Origin: Phascolarctobacterium_A succinatutens_B
GTDB taxonomy: Bacteria > Bacillota > Negativicutes > Acidaminococcales > Acidaminococcaceae
Assembly (NCBI RefSeq): GCF_958453765.1
Contig: NZ_CAUDZA010000001.1
Location: forward strand, 62,001 to 126,000
Length of the DNA stretch: 64,000 bases
Direction: 5' to 3'
Part shown: positions 52,468 through 60,451 of the stretch, in pieces
Layout: each line of letters begins with the position of its first letter
Position numbering within the stretch: the first letter of the stretch is position 1
Program-made: the position numbers and the translations under genes
Notes under the pieces: model-generated
Seen by the model: the letters and a program-made list of their open reading frames with translations, nothing else
Database searches by the model: none
Told to the model about the DNA's origin: nothing

Positions 52468-53360
52468 GCCCCCTTCCACCTCGCTACGCTCGGCACCTTC
52501 CCCAAAGGGGCAGGCAAGAAGGACAGCAGAACACCAAAGCAAGTAATTGATATACCGTGCAGCGAATAAAAATTTTAGCAAATGAGTGTCCGGAACCATA
52601 GAAACAAGGCAACCGAAAACTAAAAGTTACTTGCGAACAAAATCGGCGCCGCACGTTTCGTACTGGTTCCACACGAAATTTGCGTTGTGCCCTGTGGGCA
52701 CGGAAAAATTTTTCCTGAGCGTAACGATATGTCAATTACGCAGCACACAGCCCCCTTCCGCCTCGCTACGCTCGGCACCTTCCCCAAGGGGCAGGCAAGA
52801 AAGTTAGCAGAGCGCTCTAACGAGCAATTAACATATCGTGTAAGGAATAGCAATTTTAGCAAATGAGTGTCTGGAACCATAGAAACAAGGCAACCGAAAA
52901 CTAAAAGTTACTTGCGAACAAAATCGGCGCCGCACGTTTCGTACTGGTTCCACACGAAATTTGCGTTGTGCCCTATGGCACGGGAAAATTGCTGCTGACT
53001 GGAACGATATGTCAATTACGCAGCACTACCCCCTTCCGCCTCGCTTCGCTCGGCACCTTCCCCAAGGGGCAGGCAAGAAAGTTAGCAGAACGCTCTAACG
53101 AGCAATTTATATATCGTGTAAGGAATAGCAATTTTAGCAAATGAGTGTCTGGAACCATAGAAGCAAGGGTACGTAACTTTCTGTTACTGTCTGTCAAATT
53201 TTACCGAAGCTTCGTCCTGGTTCCACACGAAATTTGCGTTGTGCCCTATGGCACGGGAAAATTGCTGCTGACTGGAACGATATTTAATTGCGACGCTCGC
53301 AGTCCCCTCTCCGTCATCGCTGCGCGATGCCACCTCTCCCCAAGGAGAGGCTAGAAGGCT
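52468..53360. repeat. About 280-bp tandem repeat array, three and a part units, gene-free
   Basis: The landmark CCCCCTTCC...CTCGCT...CTCGG...CCTTCCCCAA-GGGG recurs at 52469, 52751 and 53029, with a diverged form near 53303 (period 282, 278, about 274 bp). Each unit holds a GC-rich hairpin, a short variable stretch, a conserved block GCAAATGAGTGTC, a GGAACCA/TGGTTCC inverted pair and GTGCCC-TATG-GGCAC-like hairpins. No credible gene: the repeated minus-strand frames MVPDTHLLK... have no ribosome site. With flanks it fills the 1025-bp gap between the NAGPA and mreB genes. Confidence 0.85.
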
Positions 53361-53398
53361 GGCGGAACGCCCAAGATTCTTCTTCACATCTACACAAA

Positions 53399-53421
53399 AG
53401 GAGCTGCCAAAGGCAGCTCCT
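53399..53421 (-). terminator. Terminator after mreB
   Basis: 10-bp perfect stem AGGAGCTGCC/GGCAGCTCCT with 3-nt loop and T-run on the minus strand. Confidence 0.9.
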
Positions 53422-53429
53422 CCCCAAAA

Positions 53430-54455
53430 TTAATCAACCAGATTAGACGCAGTATAAACAGTACCAGGATGCAGCTTATCCAGATTCTCCAGCGCCTTGC
53501 CAGTGCCAAGAGCCACACACTCCAACGGATCATCGGCAATATGCGTAGTAATACCGGTTTCACGCTGCATAATCTCAGCCAGACCGTCGAGCAGCGCACC
53601 GCCGCCGGTCAGATAAATACCGTTATCAACAATATCCGCAGCCAGCTCAGGCGGGCATTTTTCCAGAACACCACGCACAGTAGCAATCAAGGAAGCAACA
53701 GCATCCTCCAGCGCCACACGGCAATCCTCAGAACTTACGCTGAAGGTAGTCGGCAGACCGGTAACCATATCACGGCCACGCACAGTAATAGACTCATGAC
53801 GACCATCAGTAATAACAGTAGCAACATTCATCTTGATTTCCTCAGCAGTACGTTCACCGATAAGCACATTATGTACCTTCTTCACATGGCGCACAATAGC
53901 CTCATCAAAATGATCGCCGCCGATACGGATAGAAGAATCCACAACAATACCGCCAAGGCTCAGCACAGCTATATCGGTAGTACCGCCGCCGATATCAACA
54001 ACCATGTTGCCGCGCGGTACAGAAATATCAATACCGGCGCCAAGAGCAGCAGCCAGCGGCTCCTCAATCAGATAAGTCTTAGACGCACCGCCCTGGGTAG
54101 TAGCCTCCATAACAGCACGCTTTTCTACAGAAGTAATGCCGATAGGCACACAAGTCATAACACGCGGTTTGAAAAACAGGCTCTTGCCCGCAACCTTCTC
54201 AATAACGTAAGCCAGCAGCTTCTGCGTTACCGTATAATTCGCAATAACGCCTTCCTTCAGCGGACGGATAGCAACGATACTGCCGGGAGCACGTCCCAGC
54301 ATTTCTCTGGCATCATCGCCCACAGCCAGCACCTTGTTGCGCACCTTGTCAATAGCCACAACAGAAGGCTCCTTCAGGACAACGCCCTTGCCCTTGACAT
54401 AAACAAGAATGTTAGCGGTACCCAAATCAATACCGATATCCATACTTTTAAACAT
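53430..54455 (-). CDS. mreB: Rod shape-determining protein MreB/Mbl
   Basis: 341 aa actin-fold ATPase that guides lateral wall synthesis. Motifs: IGIDLGTANILVYVKGKG (phosphate 1), VVDIGGGTTDIAVLSLGG (phosphate 2), GIYLTGGGALLDGLAE (adenosine). Its start lies 13 bp after the murA stop; murA-mreB pairing is seen in several Firmicutes. No mreC/mreD follow here, so this may be an Mbl-type paralogue. Confidence 0.95.
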   Translation of the reverse strand: MFKSMDIGIDLGTANILVYVKGKGVVLKEPSVVAIDKVRNKVLAVGDDAREMLGRAPGSIVAIRPLKEGVIANYTVTQKLLAYVIEKVAGKSLFFKPRVMTCVPIGITSVEKRAVMEATTQGGASKTYLIEEPLAAALGAGIDISVPRGNMVVDIGGGTTDIAVLSLGGIVVDSSIRIGGDHFDEAIVRHVKKVHNVLIGERTAEEIKMNVATVITDGRHESITVRGRDMVTGLPTTFSVSSEDCRVALEDAVASLIATVRGVLEKCPPELAADIVDNGIYLTGGGALLDGLAEIMQRETGITTHIADDPLECVALGTGKALENLDKLHPGTVYTASNLVD

Positions 54456-54468
54456 TAGTCATATCTCC

Positions 54469-55734
54469 TTAATCTACATCTACGCGTTCAATATCCGCAC
54501 CCAGATTTTTCAGCTTAGCAACAATGTTCTCGTAGCCACGGTCAATATGGTGCAAATCGCCGATACGTGTCGTACCTTCGGCCACAAGGCCTGCCAGAAT
54601 CATAGCTGCACCGGCACGCAAATCGGTTGCGCGCACATCACAGCCTGTCAGCTTGCAGGGACCGTCGATAACGGCACTGCGGCCTTCGGTAGAAATCTGT
54701 GCACCCATGCGGTTCAGCTCAACCACATGCATGAAACGATTTTCAAAAACAGTTTCCGTAACCTTGCTGCGGCCCTCGGCAATAACCATCATCGCCATCA
54801 TCTGCGCCTGCATATCAGTCGGGAAGCCCGGATAAGGCAGAGTTTTGATAGATACGGCCTTCAGCTGATTCTTGCCGATAACGCGCACCTTATCAATATC
54901 CTCTTCTACCACGGCACCTGCCTCGCGCAGCTTGGCAATCAGCGGCTTCTGGTGCTCCGGCAGAACATTTTCCACAACAATATCACCGCCGGTCATAGCA
55001 GCAGCAATCATATAAGTGCCTGCCTCAATACGGTCCGGAATAATGGTATAATCTGCACCATGCAACTTGTCTACACCCTCAATGCGGATAGTATCGGTAC
55101 CGGCACCGCGGATTTTGGCACCCATCTTATTCAGATAGTTGGCCAGATCGACAATCTCCGGTTCTTCGGCAGCATTTTCCAAAATAGTAGTACCCTCAGC
55201 AAGAGAAGCTACCATCATAATATTTTCGGTAGCACCTACGCTCGGGAAATCAAAATAAATGCTGGTACCCTTCAGTCCCTCGGGAGCACTTGCTTCAATA
55301 TAGCCATGTCCCTGTTCGATTTTTACACCCAGAGCCTCAAAGCCCTTGAGATGAATATCAATCGGACGAGCACCGATAGCGCAGCCGCCGGGCATAGAAA
55401 TACGCGCTTTACCGATACGCGCCAGCAGAGGTCCCATTACCAGAAAGGACGCACGCATGGTACGCACCAGCTCATACGGTGCTTCATACGAGGTTATCTC
55501 AGTGCTGTCGATATCCAGCACATTCTTTTCCGGACTGCATTCTACAGACAGTCCCAGACATTTTAAAACTTCACTTATAGTATGCACATCTTCCAGCATC
55601 GGAACTTCATCAAGATGACTTGGGGTAGTTCCCAGGATAGAAGCTGCAATAATCGGCAGTACAGCGTTTTTCGCACCGCTGGTTTTAACTGCACCAACGA
55701 GGCGGTTTCCGCCCTTCACAATTAGTTTTTCCAA
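54469..55734 (-). CDS. murA: UDP-N-acetylglucosamine 1-carboxyvinyltransferase
   Basis: 421 aa from the TTG at 55734, which has AGGAGG 6 bp upstream and gives the canonical start EKLIVKGGNRLVG; the frame runs 22 codons further without support. First committed step of peptidoglycan synthesis. The active-site loop is in PGGCAIGARPIDIHL (Cys), with the N-terminal KTSGAKNAVLPIIAA (Lys, Asn). Confidence 0.95.
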   Translation of the reverse strand: MEKLIVKGGNRLVGAVKTSGAKNAVLPIIAASILGTTPSHLDEVPMLEDVHTISEVLKCLGLSVECSPEKNVLDIDSTEITSYEAPYELVRTMRASFLVMGPLLARIGKARISMPGGCAIGARPIDIHLKGFEALGVKIEQGHGYIEASAPEGLKGTSIYFDFPSVGATENIMMVASLAEGTTILENAAEEPEIVDLANYLNKMGAKIRGAGTDTIRIEGVDKLHGADYTIIPDRIEAGTYMIAAAMTGGDIVVENVLPEHQKPLIAKLREAGAVVEEDIDKVRVIGKNQLKAVSIKTLPYPGFPTDMQAQMMAMMVIAEGRSKVTETVFENRFMHVVELNRMGAQISTEGRSAVIDGPCKLTGCDVRATDLRAGAAMILAGLVAEGTTRIGDLHHIDRGYENIVAKLKNLGADIERVDVD

Positions 55735-55874
55735 AATAACCCTCCTGCATATGCGAAGTCGGAAAAATTTTTCCGTAACAAATATTTTATCATCAAACAC
55801 AGGCTCTTTTCAAGACTTAATAAAAAGCCGGAAAATTTTGCCACAGGCACATTTCGCCCGACCTTATAAGAAAA

Positions 55875-55894
55875 AGCCGGCACTGCTTCCGGCT
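55875..55894 (-). terminator. Terminator after the 61-aa gene
   Basis: 6-bp stem AGCCGG/CCGGCT, 8-nt loop, T-run on the minus strand; it touches the stop codon of the small gene. Confidence 0.75.
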
Positions 55895-56079
55895 CAGAAA
55901 TTCACCCGTTGGCGGTCTGCTAAAATATTATAATAGGTTTCCTTCTCCATTAATTCCCTGCGGATAGCCTTTTTAGCATCCTCATCAGCACATTCCGCCA
56001 GACGCTTGCGCAAAAAAGCTATATCCTGCTTCAGCATCAGCATTTTATTTCCTGCCAGACTTTCTACGATATCAGCCAT
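55894..56079 (-). CDS. Small charged helical protein, 61 aa
   Basis: 61 aa from an ATG at 56079 with GGTGA 7 bp upstream; the longer TTG start lacks a site. Charged and helical: KQDIAFLRKRLAECADEDAKKAIRREL. Not recognised; could be a short coiled-coil regulatory or structural peptide. It has its own terminator and lies upstream of murA. Moderate confidence that it is translated. Confidence 0.5.
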   Translation of the reverse strand: MADIVESLAGNKMLMLKQDIAFLRKRLAECADEDAKKAIRRELMEKETYYNILADRQRVNF

Positions 56080-56212
56080 CTTACAGTCACCGTCCTTACT
56101 TATATATCTTGTGCTTCTCTTCAAGAAGCATGCGGCCTTGCCTAATCCTACATATTATAGTCTACTATAAGCAAGTTTAATATGCAAGGAAAAATCTGTG
56201 ACAAAACGCAAA

Positions 56213-56244
56213 AACCGCCCGACAGGAGCATCCCGCCGGACGGC
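56213..56244 (-). terminator. Terminator after the 229-aa gene
   Basis: GC-rich stem (GCCGTCCGGCGGGA with TCCTGTCGGGCGGT, few mismatches) with TTTTT on the minus strand. Confidence 0.8.
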
Positions 56245-56250
56245 TTAACT

Positions 56251-56940
56251 TTACAGCCTGATAATTTCGGCTTTACCGACAAACATTTCCGCCAACGCAG
56301 CAAGCTGCGCGTCCTGCGCCACATCACCCACAAGCACCGCATCCGGTGCCAGCAGGCTGATGCTGATATCGCTGAACATCTGCCGCAGCTCGTTAATCAT
56401 CCTGGCGTCACCGTCATTAATCCTGCCCGGAGTACGCTCTGCCAGATGCCAATACAGCTGCTTTAAAATATAGCTTTCATTTTTGTTGTACTCTTTGATA
56501 TTGTCAATAATGTTATAGGGATAGACATCCTTCGCCCGCCAGGTAGCCTTAAAAATATCCAGCACCTTATTTTCATAAGCAGCCTTATATTCATTCCAGC
56601 CCTCGCGGTCGTCAAATTTCAGCATATCCTCCAGCTTGTCACGGCAGCTGATAACCTTACGGCAACGCACAAGCATCGCATAAATCAGCGCCCGCTCTGC
56701 TTCCGTAGCCTGTGGCTCCTCACGCGTCACTGTCATTACCTGCAGCCTGCCGGCCTTGCCAAGCATACGCTCGGCAGCAAGTTTTGCACTTGCCAGATGC
56801 TGCATCGATAAGCTGCTGTCAACAGTATTTACAGGAAGTCCCAAATCCGCCAGCTCTGCTGCTTCTTTTTCAGAGGCCAGAACAAGTACGCGCACAGGCT
56901 CCTTGCCTGCAAGCAAAGCTGTTACAGCTGCTGTATTCAT
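56251..56940 (-). CDS. Hypothetical protein coupled to the M18 aminopeptidase
   Basis: 229 aa, not recognised. Its ATG overlaps the TGA stop of the aminopeptidase (ATGA), so translation is coupled. An alpha/beta N-terminus (PVRVLVLASEKEAAELADLGLPV) is followed by a helical middle with many charged and aromatic residues (DREGWNEYKAAYENKVLDIFKATWRAKDVYPYN, residues about 105-140). No signal peptide or membrane segment. Confidence 0.72.
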   Translation of the reverse strand: MNTAAVTALLAGKEPVRVLVLASEKEAAELADLGLPVNTVDSSLSMQHLASAKLAAERMLGKAGRLQVMTVTREEPQATEAERALIYAMLVRCRKVISCRDKLEDMLKFDDREGWNEYKAAYENKVLDIFKATWRAKDVYPYNIIDNIKEYNKNESYILKQLYWHLAERTPGRINDGDARMINELRQMFSDISISLLAPDAVLVGDVAQDAQLAALAEMFVGKAEIIRL

Positions 56941-58343
56941 TTGTCGCTCTCCAGGAAAGCAGCAAATGCTTTATAGGTGTAATAAACATCCAGCTTAGAG
57001 CTCAGCTCGAACGGAGAATGCATGCACAGAATAGGCACACCAAGATCGACTACGTCCATATCCATAGCAGCAACATACAATGCAACGGTACCGCCGCCGC
57101 CTTCATCAACAGCGCCCAGCTCGCCAATCTGCCAGAAAACATCAGCCTCATCCATAATGCTGATAACCTTGGCCATCGTTTCGGCACTGGCATCGTTGGA
57201 GCCGGATTTGCCGCGAGCACCGGTATATTTTGTCAACACAGGACCTTTGTTGACAAAGCAGCTGTTGCGCTCTTCGTATACGGAAGCAAAGCTCGGGTCA
57301 TAGGCACCGTTAACATCGGAGGAAAGTGCGGTAGTATTGCGCAGCAGCTTGCGGATGTTCGCACCCTGAGTTGCTGCCAAATCCTCCAGATAGTGCAGCA
57401 CGAAATCAGAATTCAGGCCAGTGTTGCCGTAGGAACCGATTTCCTCTTTATCAGCCAAAACCGTAACAGTAGTGTAGTACGGTGCTTTAGTATCAATTTC
57501 CGCAGTCAGTGCAGTATAAGCGCAAACCTTGTCATCCTGGCCGTAGGCACCGATCAGGCTGCGGTCCAGACCTACATCCTGCGCCTTGGTTGCGGGAACA
57601 AATTCAATTTCCGCACGCATAAAATCATGCTCGGTAATACCGTACATTTCGTTGAGCAGTGCCAGCGCGTTCAGCTTTACGGTATCCTTTACGCCTTCTT
57701 CTTCGCCTTCGTCAACAAAAGGCAGGCTGCCGATAACAATATTCAGCTCCTCGCCCTTAATGCCTTCACTCAGCTTGCGCTCGTTCTGCTTAGCGCCAAG
57801 ATGCGGCAGCAAATCGGTTACGCAAAATACAGGATCGCCGGCATTTTCGCCCACGCATACCTTCACCATCTCGCCGTTCTTTTTGATGATAACGCCATGC
57901 ATAGCCAGAGGCACGGTTACCCACTGATATTTGCGAATACCGCCGTAATAATGCGTTTTGAAATAAGCCATCTCATGGTTTTCGTATACCGGGTTCGGTT
58001 TCAAATCCAGACGAGGAGAATCGATATGCGCAGCGTTCAGGCGCACGCCTGCCTCCAGCGGTGCTGTACCGAAGGTGGACATAGCCAGAGATTTTCCGCG
58101 GTTTACAAAATAAACCTTGTCGCCGGGTTTATATGCCTTGCCTTCCTCGAAGGGAACATAGCCTGCGGCTGCCAGCTTTTCTACAGCCTTCGCGGTAAAT
58201 TCGCGCTCTGTTTTAGCTGTATCCAAAAATTCCTTATAGCCTTCGCAGTAGGCGAACGCTGCTTCCTTGGCAGCAGTGTTCTTCTTAGCGATATGGGGGA
58301 ATTCCCATGTCAAATTCTTTTGCAATTCCTTTGCAGTTGTCAT
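56937..58343 (-). CDS. M18 family aminopeptidase
   Basis: 468 aa. Dinuclear zinc aminopeptidase with a dodecameric tetrahedral assembly in the family. Metal-ligand regions are AAHIDSPRLDLKP (about 100), LADKEEIGSYGNTG (Asp-Lys-Glu-Glu, about 290) and the C-terminal LCMHSPFELSSKLD with His. It probably trims N-terminal residues from cytoplasmic peptides; preference (acidic or broad) is not shown. A palindromic site lies in its promoter region. Confidence 0.9.
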   Translation of the reverse strand: MTTAKELQKNLTWEFPHIAKKNTAAKEAAFAYCEGYKEFLDTAKTEREFTAKAVEKLAAAGYVPFEEGKAYKPGDKVYFVNRGKSLAMSTFGTAPLEAGVRLNAAHIDSPRLDLKPNPVYENHEMAYFKTHYYGGIRKYQWVTVPLAMHGVIIKKNGEMVKVCVGENAGDPVFCVTDLLPHLGAKQNERKLSEGIKGEELNIVIGSLPFVDEGEEEGVKDTVKLNALALLNEMYGITEHDFMRAEIEFVPATKAQDVGLDRSLIGAYGQDDKVCAYTALTAEIDTKAPYYTTVTVLADKEEIGSYGNTGLNSDFVLHYLEDLAATQGANIRKLLRNTTALSSDVNGAYDPSFASVYEERNSCFVNKGPVLTKYTGARGKSGSNDASAETMAKVISIMDEADVFWQIGELGAVDEGGGGTVALYVAAMDMDVVDLGVPILCMHSPFELSSKLDVYYTYKAFAAFLESDK

Positions 58344-58398
58344 AATCTATCACTCCTTGTATCAACTTTAGTAAGCGGTGCCAAACGACACTATGTAA

Positions 58399-58423
58399 AT
58401 AATACCACAAATGGCACCATTTG
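58399..58423 (-). promoter_or_regulatory. Possible promoter and operator of the aminopeptidase gene
   Basis: A minus-strand -10 TATTAT (58399-58404) has no good -35; instead the -35 zone holds a 7+2+7 palindrome CAAATGG-CA-CCATTTG (58408-58423), and a related TTTGGCACC lies downstream of the -10. This suggests control by a DNA-binding protein. Confidence 0.45.
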
Positions 58424-58492
58424 GGGAGAGGAAGGGAAATGTATACAATCGGAGCTTCCGCAAGCTCTTTTTATCCCTCTACCCACTGCAAT

Positions 58493-58518
58493 AGCGTCAC
58501 AGCGTCACTAAGCGTCAC
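58493..58518 (+). repeat. Left 26-bp terminal inverted repeat of the XRE/RepA module
   Basis: The complement reads three copies of GTGACGCT with TA between the first and second. The stop codon of the XRE gene (58515-58517) lies inside it. Perfect match to the inverse copy at 60448-60473. Confidence 0.93.
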
Positions 58519-59219
58519 TTGCTCTGCTTGGCCCTTTCAATCGCCCGGCGCAGCTCCGCCAGCTCCTGACTGATAATCCTTTCGGCATCCTTATAGCGTG
58601 CCTCTAAATCAGTAATAGTTTCTTCGTCGATTTCCTGATTTTCGTCAGCAAGATTCTGTACATCCTGCTGCAGGTTAAGCAGAGAAAAATACTTCTCGGG
58701 ATAGGTGGCAACTTCTTCCTCCTCATCGCGCCCGAAGGTAATATATCCGTATTCTCCCTGCAGCGGATAGTTATAACGCCATCTGTCATATTCTTCCCTG
58801 CTGATTTCACCCTTTTGCAAAGCGGAATACATGTCAACCCATTCCTGTAAAACCGCATTTCTGACACCGGTTATAGTTGGGTGCTCAGGATAGGTCTTTT
58901 CAATCCGCAAGTAATATTCATCATCTATCTTTTTAATTTCCGCGCCGTATTTATCCTCCATAGCAAAGAAAATATGCATTCTGCTCGCCCAGGTTCTTAT
59001 ATTCGGTATATTTAAAGCGTAAGGACTGATTCCGAATATAGCGGCAATTTTTTTCAGCATCTCTTCTTTGGGCACCCTGTCACCCGATTCGTATTGGGCA
59101 ACACGTACATCACAGGTTTTATCGCTAAAGCCCAGTAATTTTCCTAATTCCTTTTGGGTGTAATTATGTAAACGGCGAAAGAAGCCGATGCGTTCACCGA
59201 TATTATTTCTTATTATCAT
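58515..59219 (-). CDS. XRE-family transcriptional regulator
   Basis: 234 aa. N-terminal XRE helix-turn-helix (about 8-70: RIGFFRRLHNYTQKELGKLLGFSDKTCDVRVAQYESGDRVP), then a long domain of no recognised family with acidic coiled-coil end (about 165-234). The start has AGGAGGTG 8 bp upstream. It probably represses or controls both itself and the divergent ATPase through the palindromes in the intergenic region. It ends in the left inverted repeat. Confidence 0.85.
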   Translation of the reverse strand: MIIRNNIGERIGFFRRLHNYTQKELGKLLGFSDKTCDVRVAQYESGDRVPKEEMLKKIAAIFGISPYALNIPNIRTWASRMHIFFAMEDKYGAEIKKIDDEYYLRIEKTYPEHPTITGVRNAVLQEWVDMYSALQKGEISREEYDRWRYNYPLQGEYGYITFGRDEEEEVATYPEKYFSLLNLQQDVQNLADENQEIDEETITDLEARYKDAERIISQELAELRRAIERAKQSK

Positions 59220-59234
59220 CCGCCAAGCACCTCC

Positions 59235-59378
59235 TACTTAATTTTTTTGTTAAGTATAGTATAGCACCTTTTCTTTTTTAAGCAAAGAAGTTTATGAAAA
59301 ATTTTCTTTTCGCTTGACTTTACTCTAATAGTTTAGTATCATCAAGATAAGTACTAAACAGGTTAGTATTTTACTAAC
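59235..59378 (+). promoter_or_regulatory. Divergent promoter region with palindromic operator sites
   Basis: For the plus-strand ATPase: -35 TTGACT (59314-59319), 17-bp spacer, -10 TATCAT (59337-59342). Inverted repeats: GTTAGTA-TTT-TACTAAC (59362-59378), GTTTAGTA...TACTAAAC (59331-59338 with 59352-59359), and TACTTAA-8 nt-TTAAGTA (59235-59256) before the XRE start. Shared half-site is about TTWAGTA. The minus -10 TATACT at about 59256-59261 has only a weak -35. Confidence 0.72.
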
Positions 59379-59404
59379 TATATTTGTTAAAGGAGTGTAT
59401 TGAA

Positions 59405-60451
59405 ATGCAAAAAGACAATGTATTCTATCCCCCCAACAGTCCAACATCTGCTTGCTCCTCTTCTCTGGAAGCAGTCAGTCTGCCCGATCTGTATGACACC
59501 AGCTACACACCGGCCACAGCCTTAATCGACAATTTTTTATACAGCGGTGTGTATATTTTGGCGGGACCGCCCAAAACAGGCAAATCCTTCCTCATGGCTC
59601 AACTTGCTTACCATGTTGCCGCAGGCATGGAATTTTTTAACCATAAGGTAACACCTGCTTCCGTACTGTACTTATCATTGGAGGATGACTTGGTGCGTCT
59701 GCAAAAACGTTTTTCGCGCATGTTCGGTGTAGAAGGTAACGCCAATTTATATTTAGCTACCAAGGCCGACAGCTTAAATCAGGGACTTGAAGAACAATTA
59801 ACGGATTTTCTGCAAAGCAAGCCTGCTACCAAGCTGATAATTATTGATACTCTGCAAAAAATCCGTGAATTCAGCAGTGCAGCCTACAGCTATGCTTCGG
59901 ATTATCACATTATTACCCTGCTCAAGGAAATAGCCTGCCGCCATAACATTTGTATTATTGTTGTTCATCACACCAGAAAAATGGAGGCGGAAGATAAATT
60001 TGATATGATTTCCGGCACTACCGGCCTGCTTGGTGCTGCCGACGGGGCAATGATTCTGCAAAAGAAAAACCGTACCGACAAGCGTGCCCAGTTAAACATT
60101 GTGGGCAGAGAACTGCCGGACCAGGAAATTATTATTGATTTTTCGTCGGAAAGCTGTACCTGGCAGTTTATCCGTTCCAACCAGCAATTATGGGAGGAAC
60201 CTAAAGATATGCTGCTGGAACAGGTAGCAGCTTTAGTAAGCGGCGAGAATAAAATTTGGCGCGGCAGCGCAACGCAAATGCTGCAGGACCTTAATATAAG
60301 TACTGATGATATGAAGCCCCACATTCTTACCCGCAGGCTCAATGTCAAAGTTGACAGACTTTATCAAGACTATGGAGTTTATTATCATCATAAGCGTGCT
60401 AATAAAGGCTCTGATATTACCTTGCAAAAGCTGGAAGCCAAAACCGCGTGA
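59405..60451 (+). CDS. RepA-like AAA_25 hexameric ATPase/helicase
   Basis: 348 aa from the ATG at 59405, with AAAGGAG 9 bp upstream. RecA-fold core: Walker A AGPPKTGKSFL (about 54-63), LYLSLEDDLVRLQKR, Walker B KLIIIDTLQKI (about 140), and VHHTRKMEAEDKFDMISGTTGLLGAADG. This is the pattern of plasmid RepA/phage helicases (AAA_25). The C-terminal about 100 residues resemble a winged-helix DNA-binding tail. Probably unwinds or loads DNA at the element's own ends or origin. It ends within the right inverted repeat. Confidence 0.85.
   Translation: MQKDNVFYPPNSPTSACSSSLEAVSLPDLYDTSYTPATALIDNFLYSGVYILAGPPKTGKSFLMAQLAYHVAAGMEFFNHKVTPASVLYLSLEDDLVRLQKRFSRMFGVEGNANLYLATKADSLNQGLEEQLTDFLQSKPATKLIIIDTLQKIREFSSAAYSYASDYHIITLLKEIACRHNICIIVVHHTRKMEAEDKFDMISGTTGLLGAADGAMILQKKNRTDKRAQLNIVGRELPDQEIIIDFSSESCTWQFIRSNQQLWEEPKDMLLEQVAALVSGENKIWRGSATQMLQDLNISTDDMKPHILTRRLNVKVDRLYQDYGVYYHHKRANKGSDITLQKLEAKTA

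Noticed and set aside
52417..53197. Repeated small minus-strand frames beginning MVPDTHLLK
   Set aside because: They recur only because the DNA repeats; no ribosome site precedes them and the third copy has a different continuation.
52468..53360. CRISPR array
   Set aside because: Units are about 280 bp, not 25-40 bp repeats with unique spacers, and no cas gene is near.
56712..58511. Plus-strand frame of 599 codons opposite the M18 aminopeptidase
   Set aside because: Antisense shadow with low-complexity composition; the opposite strand has clear catalytic motifs.
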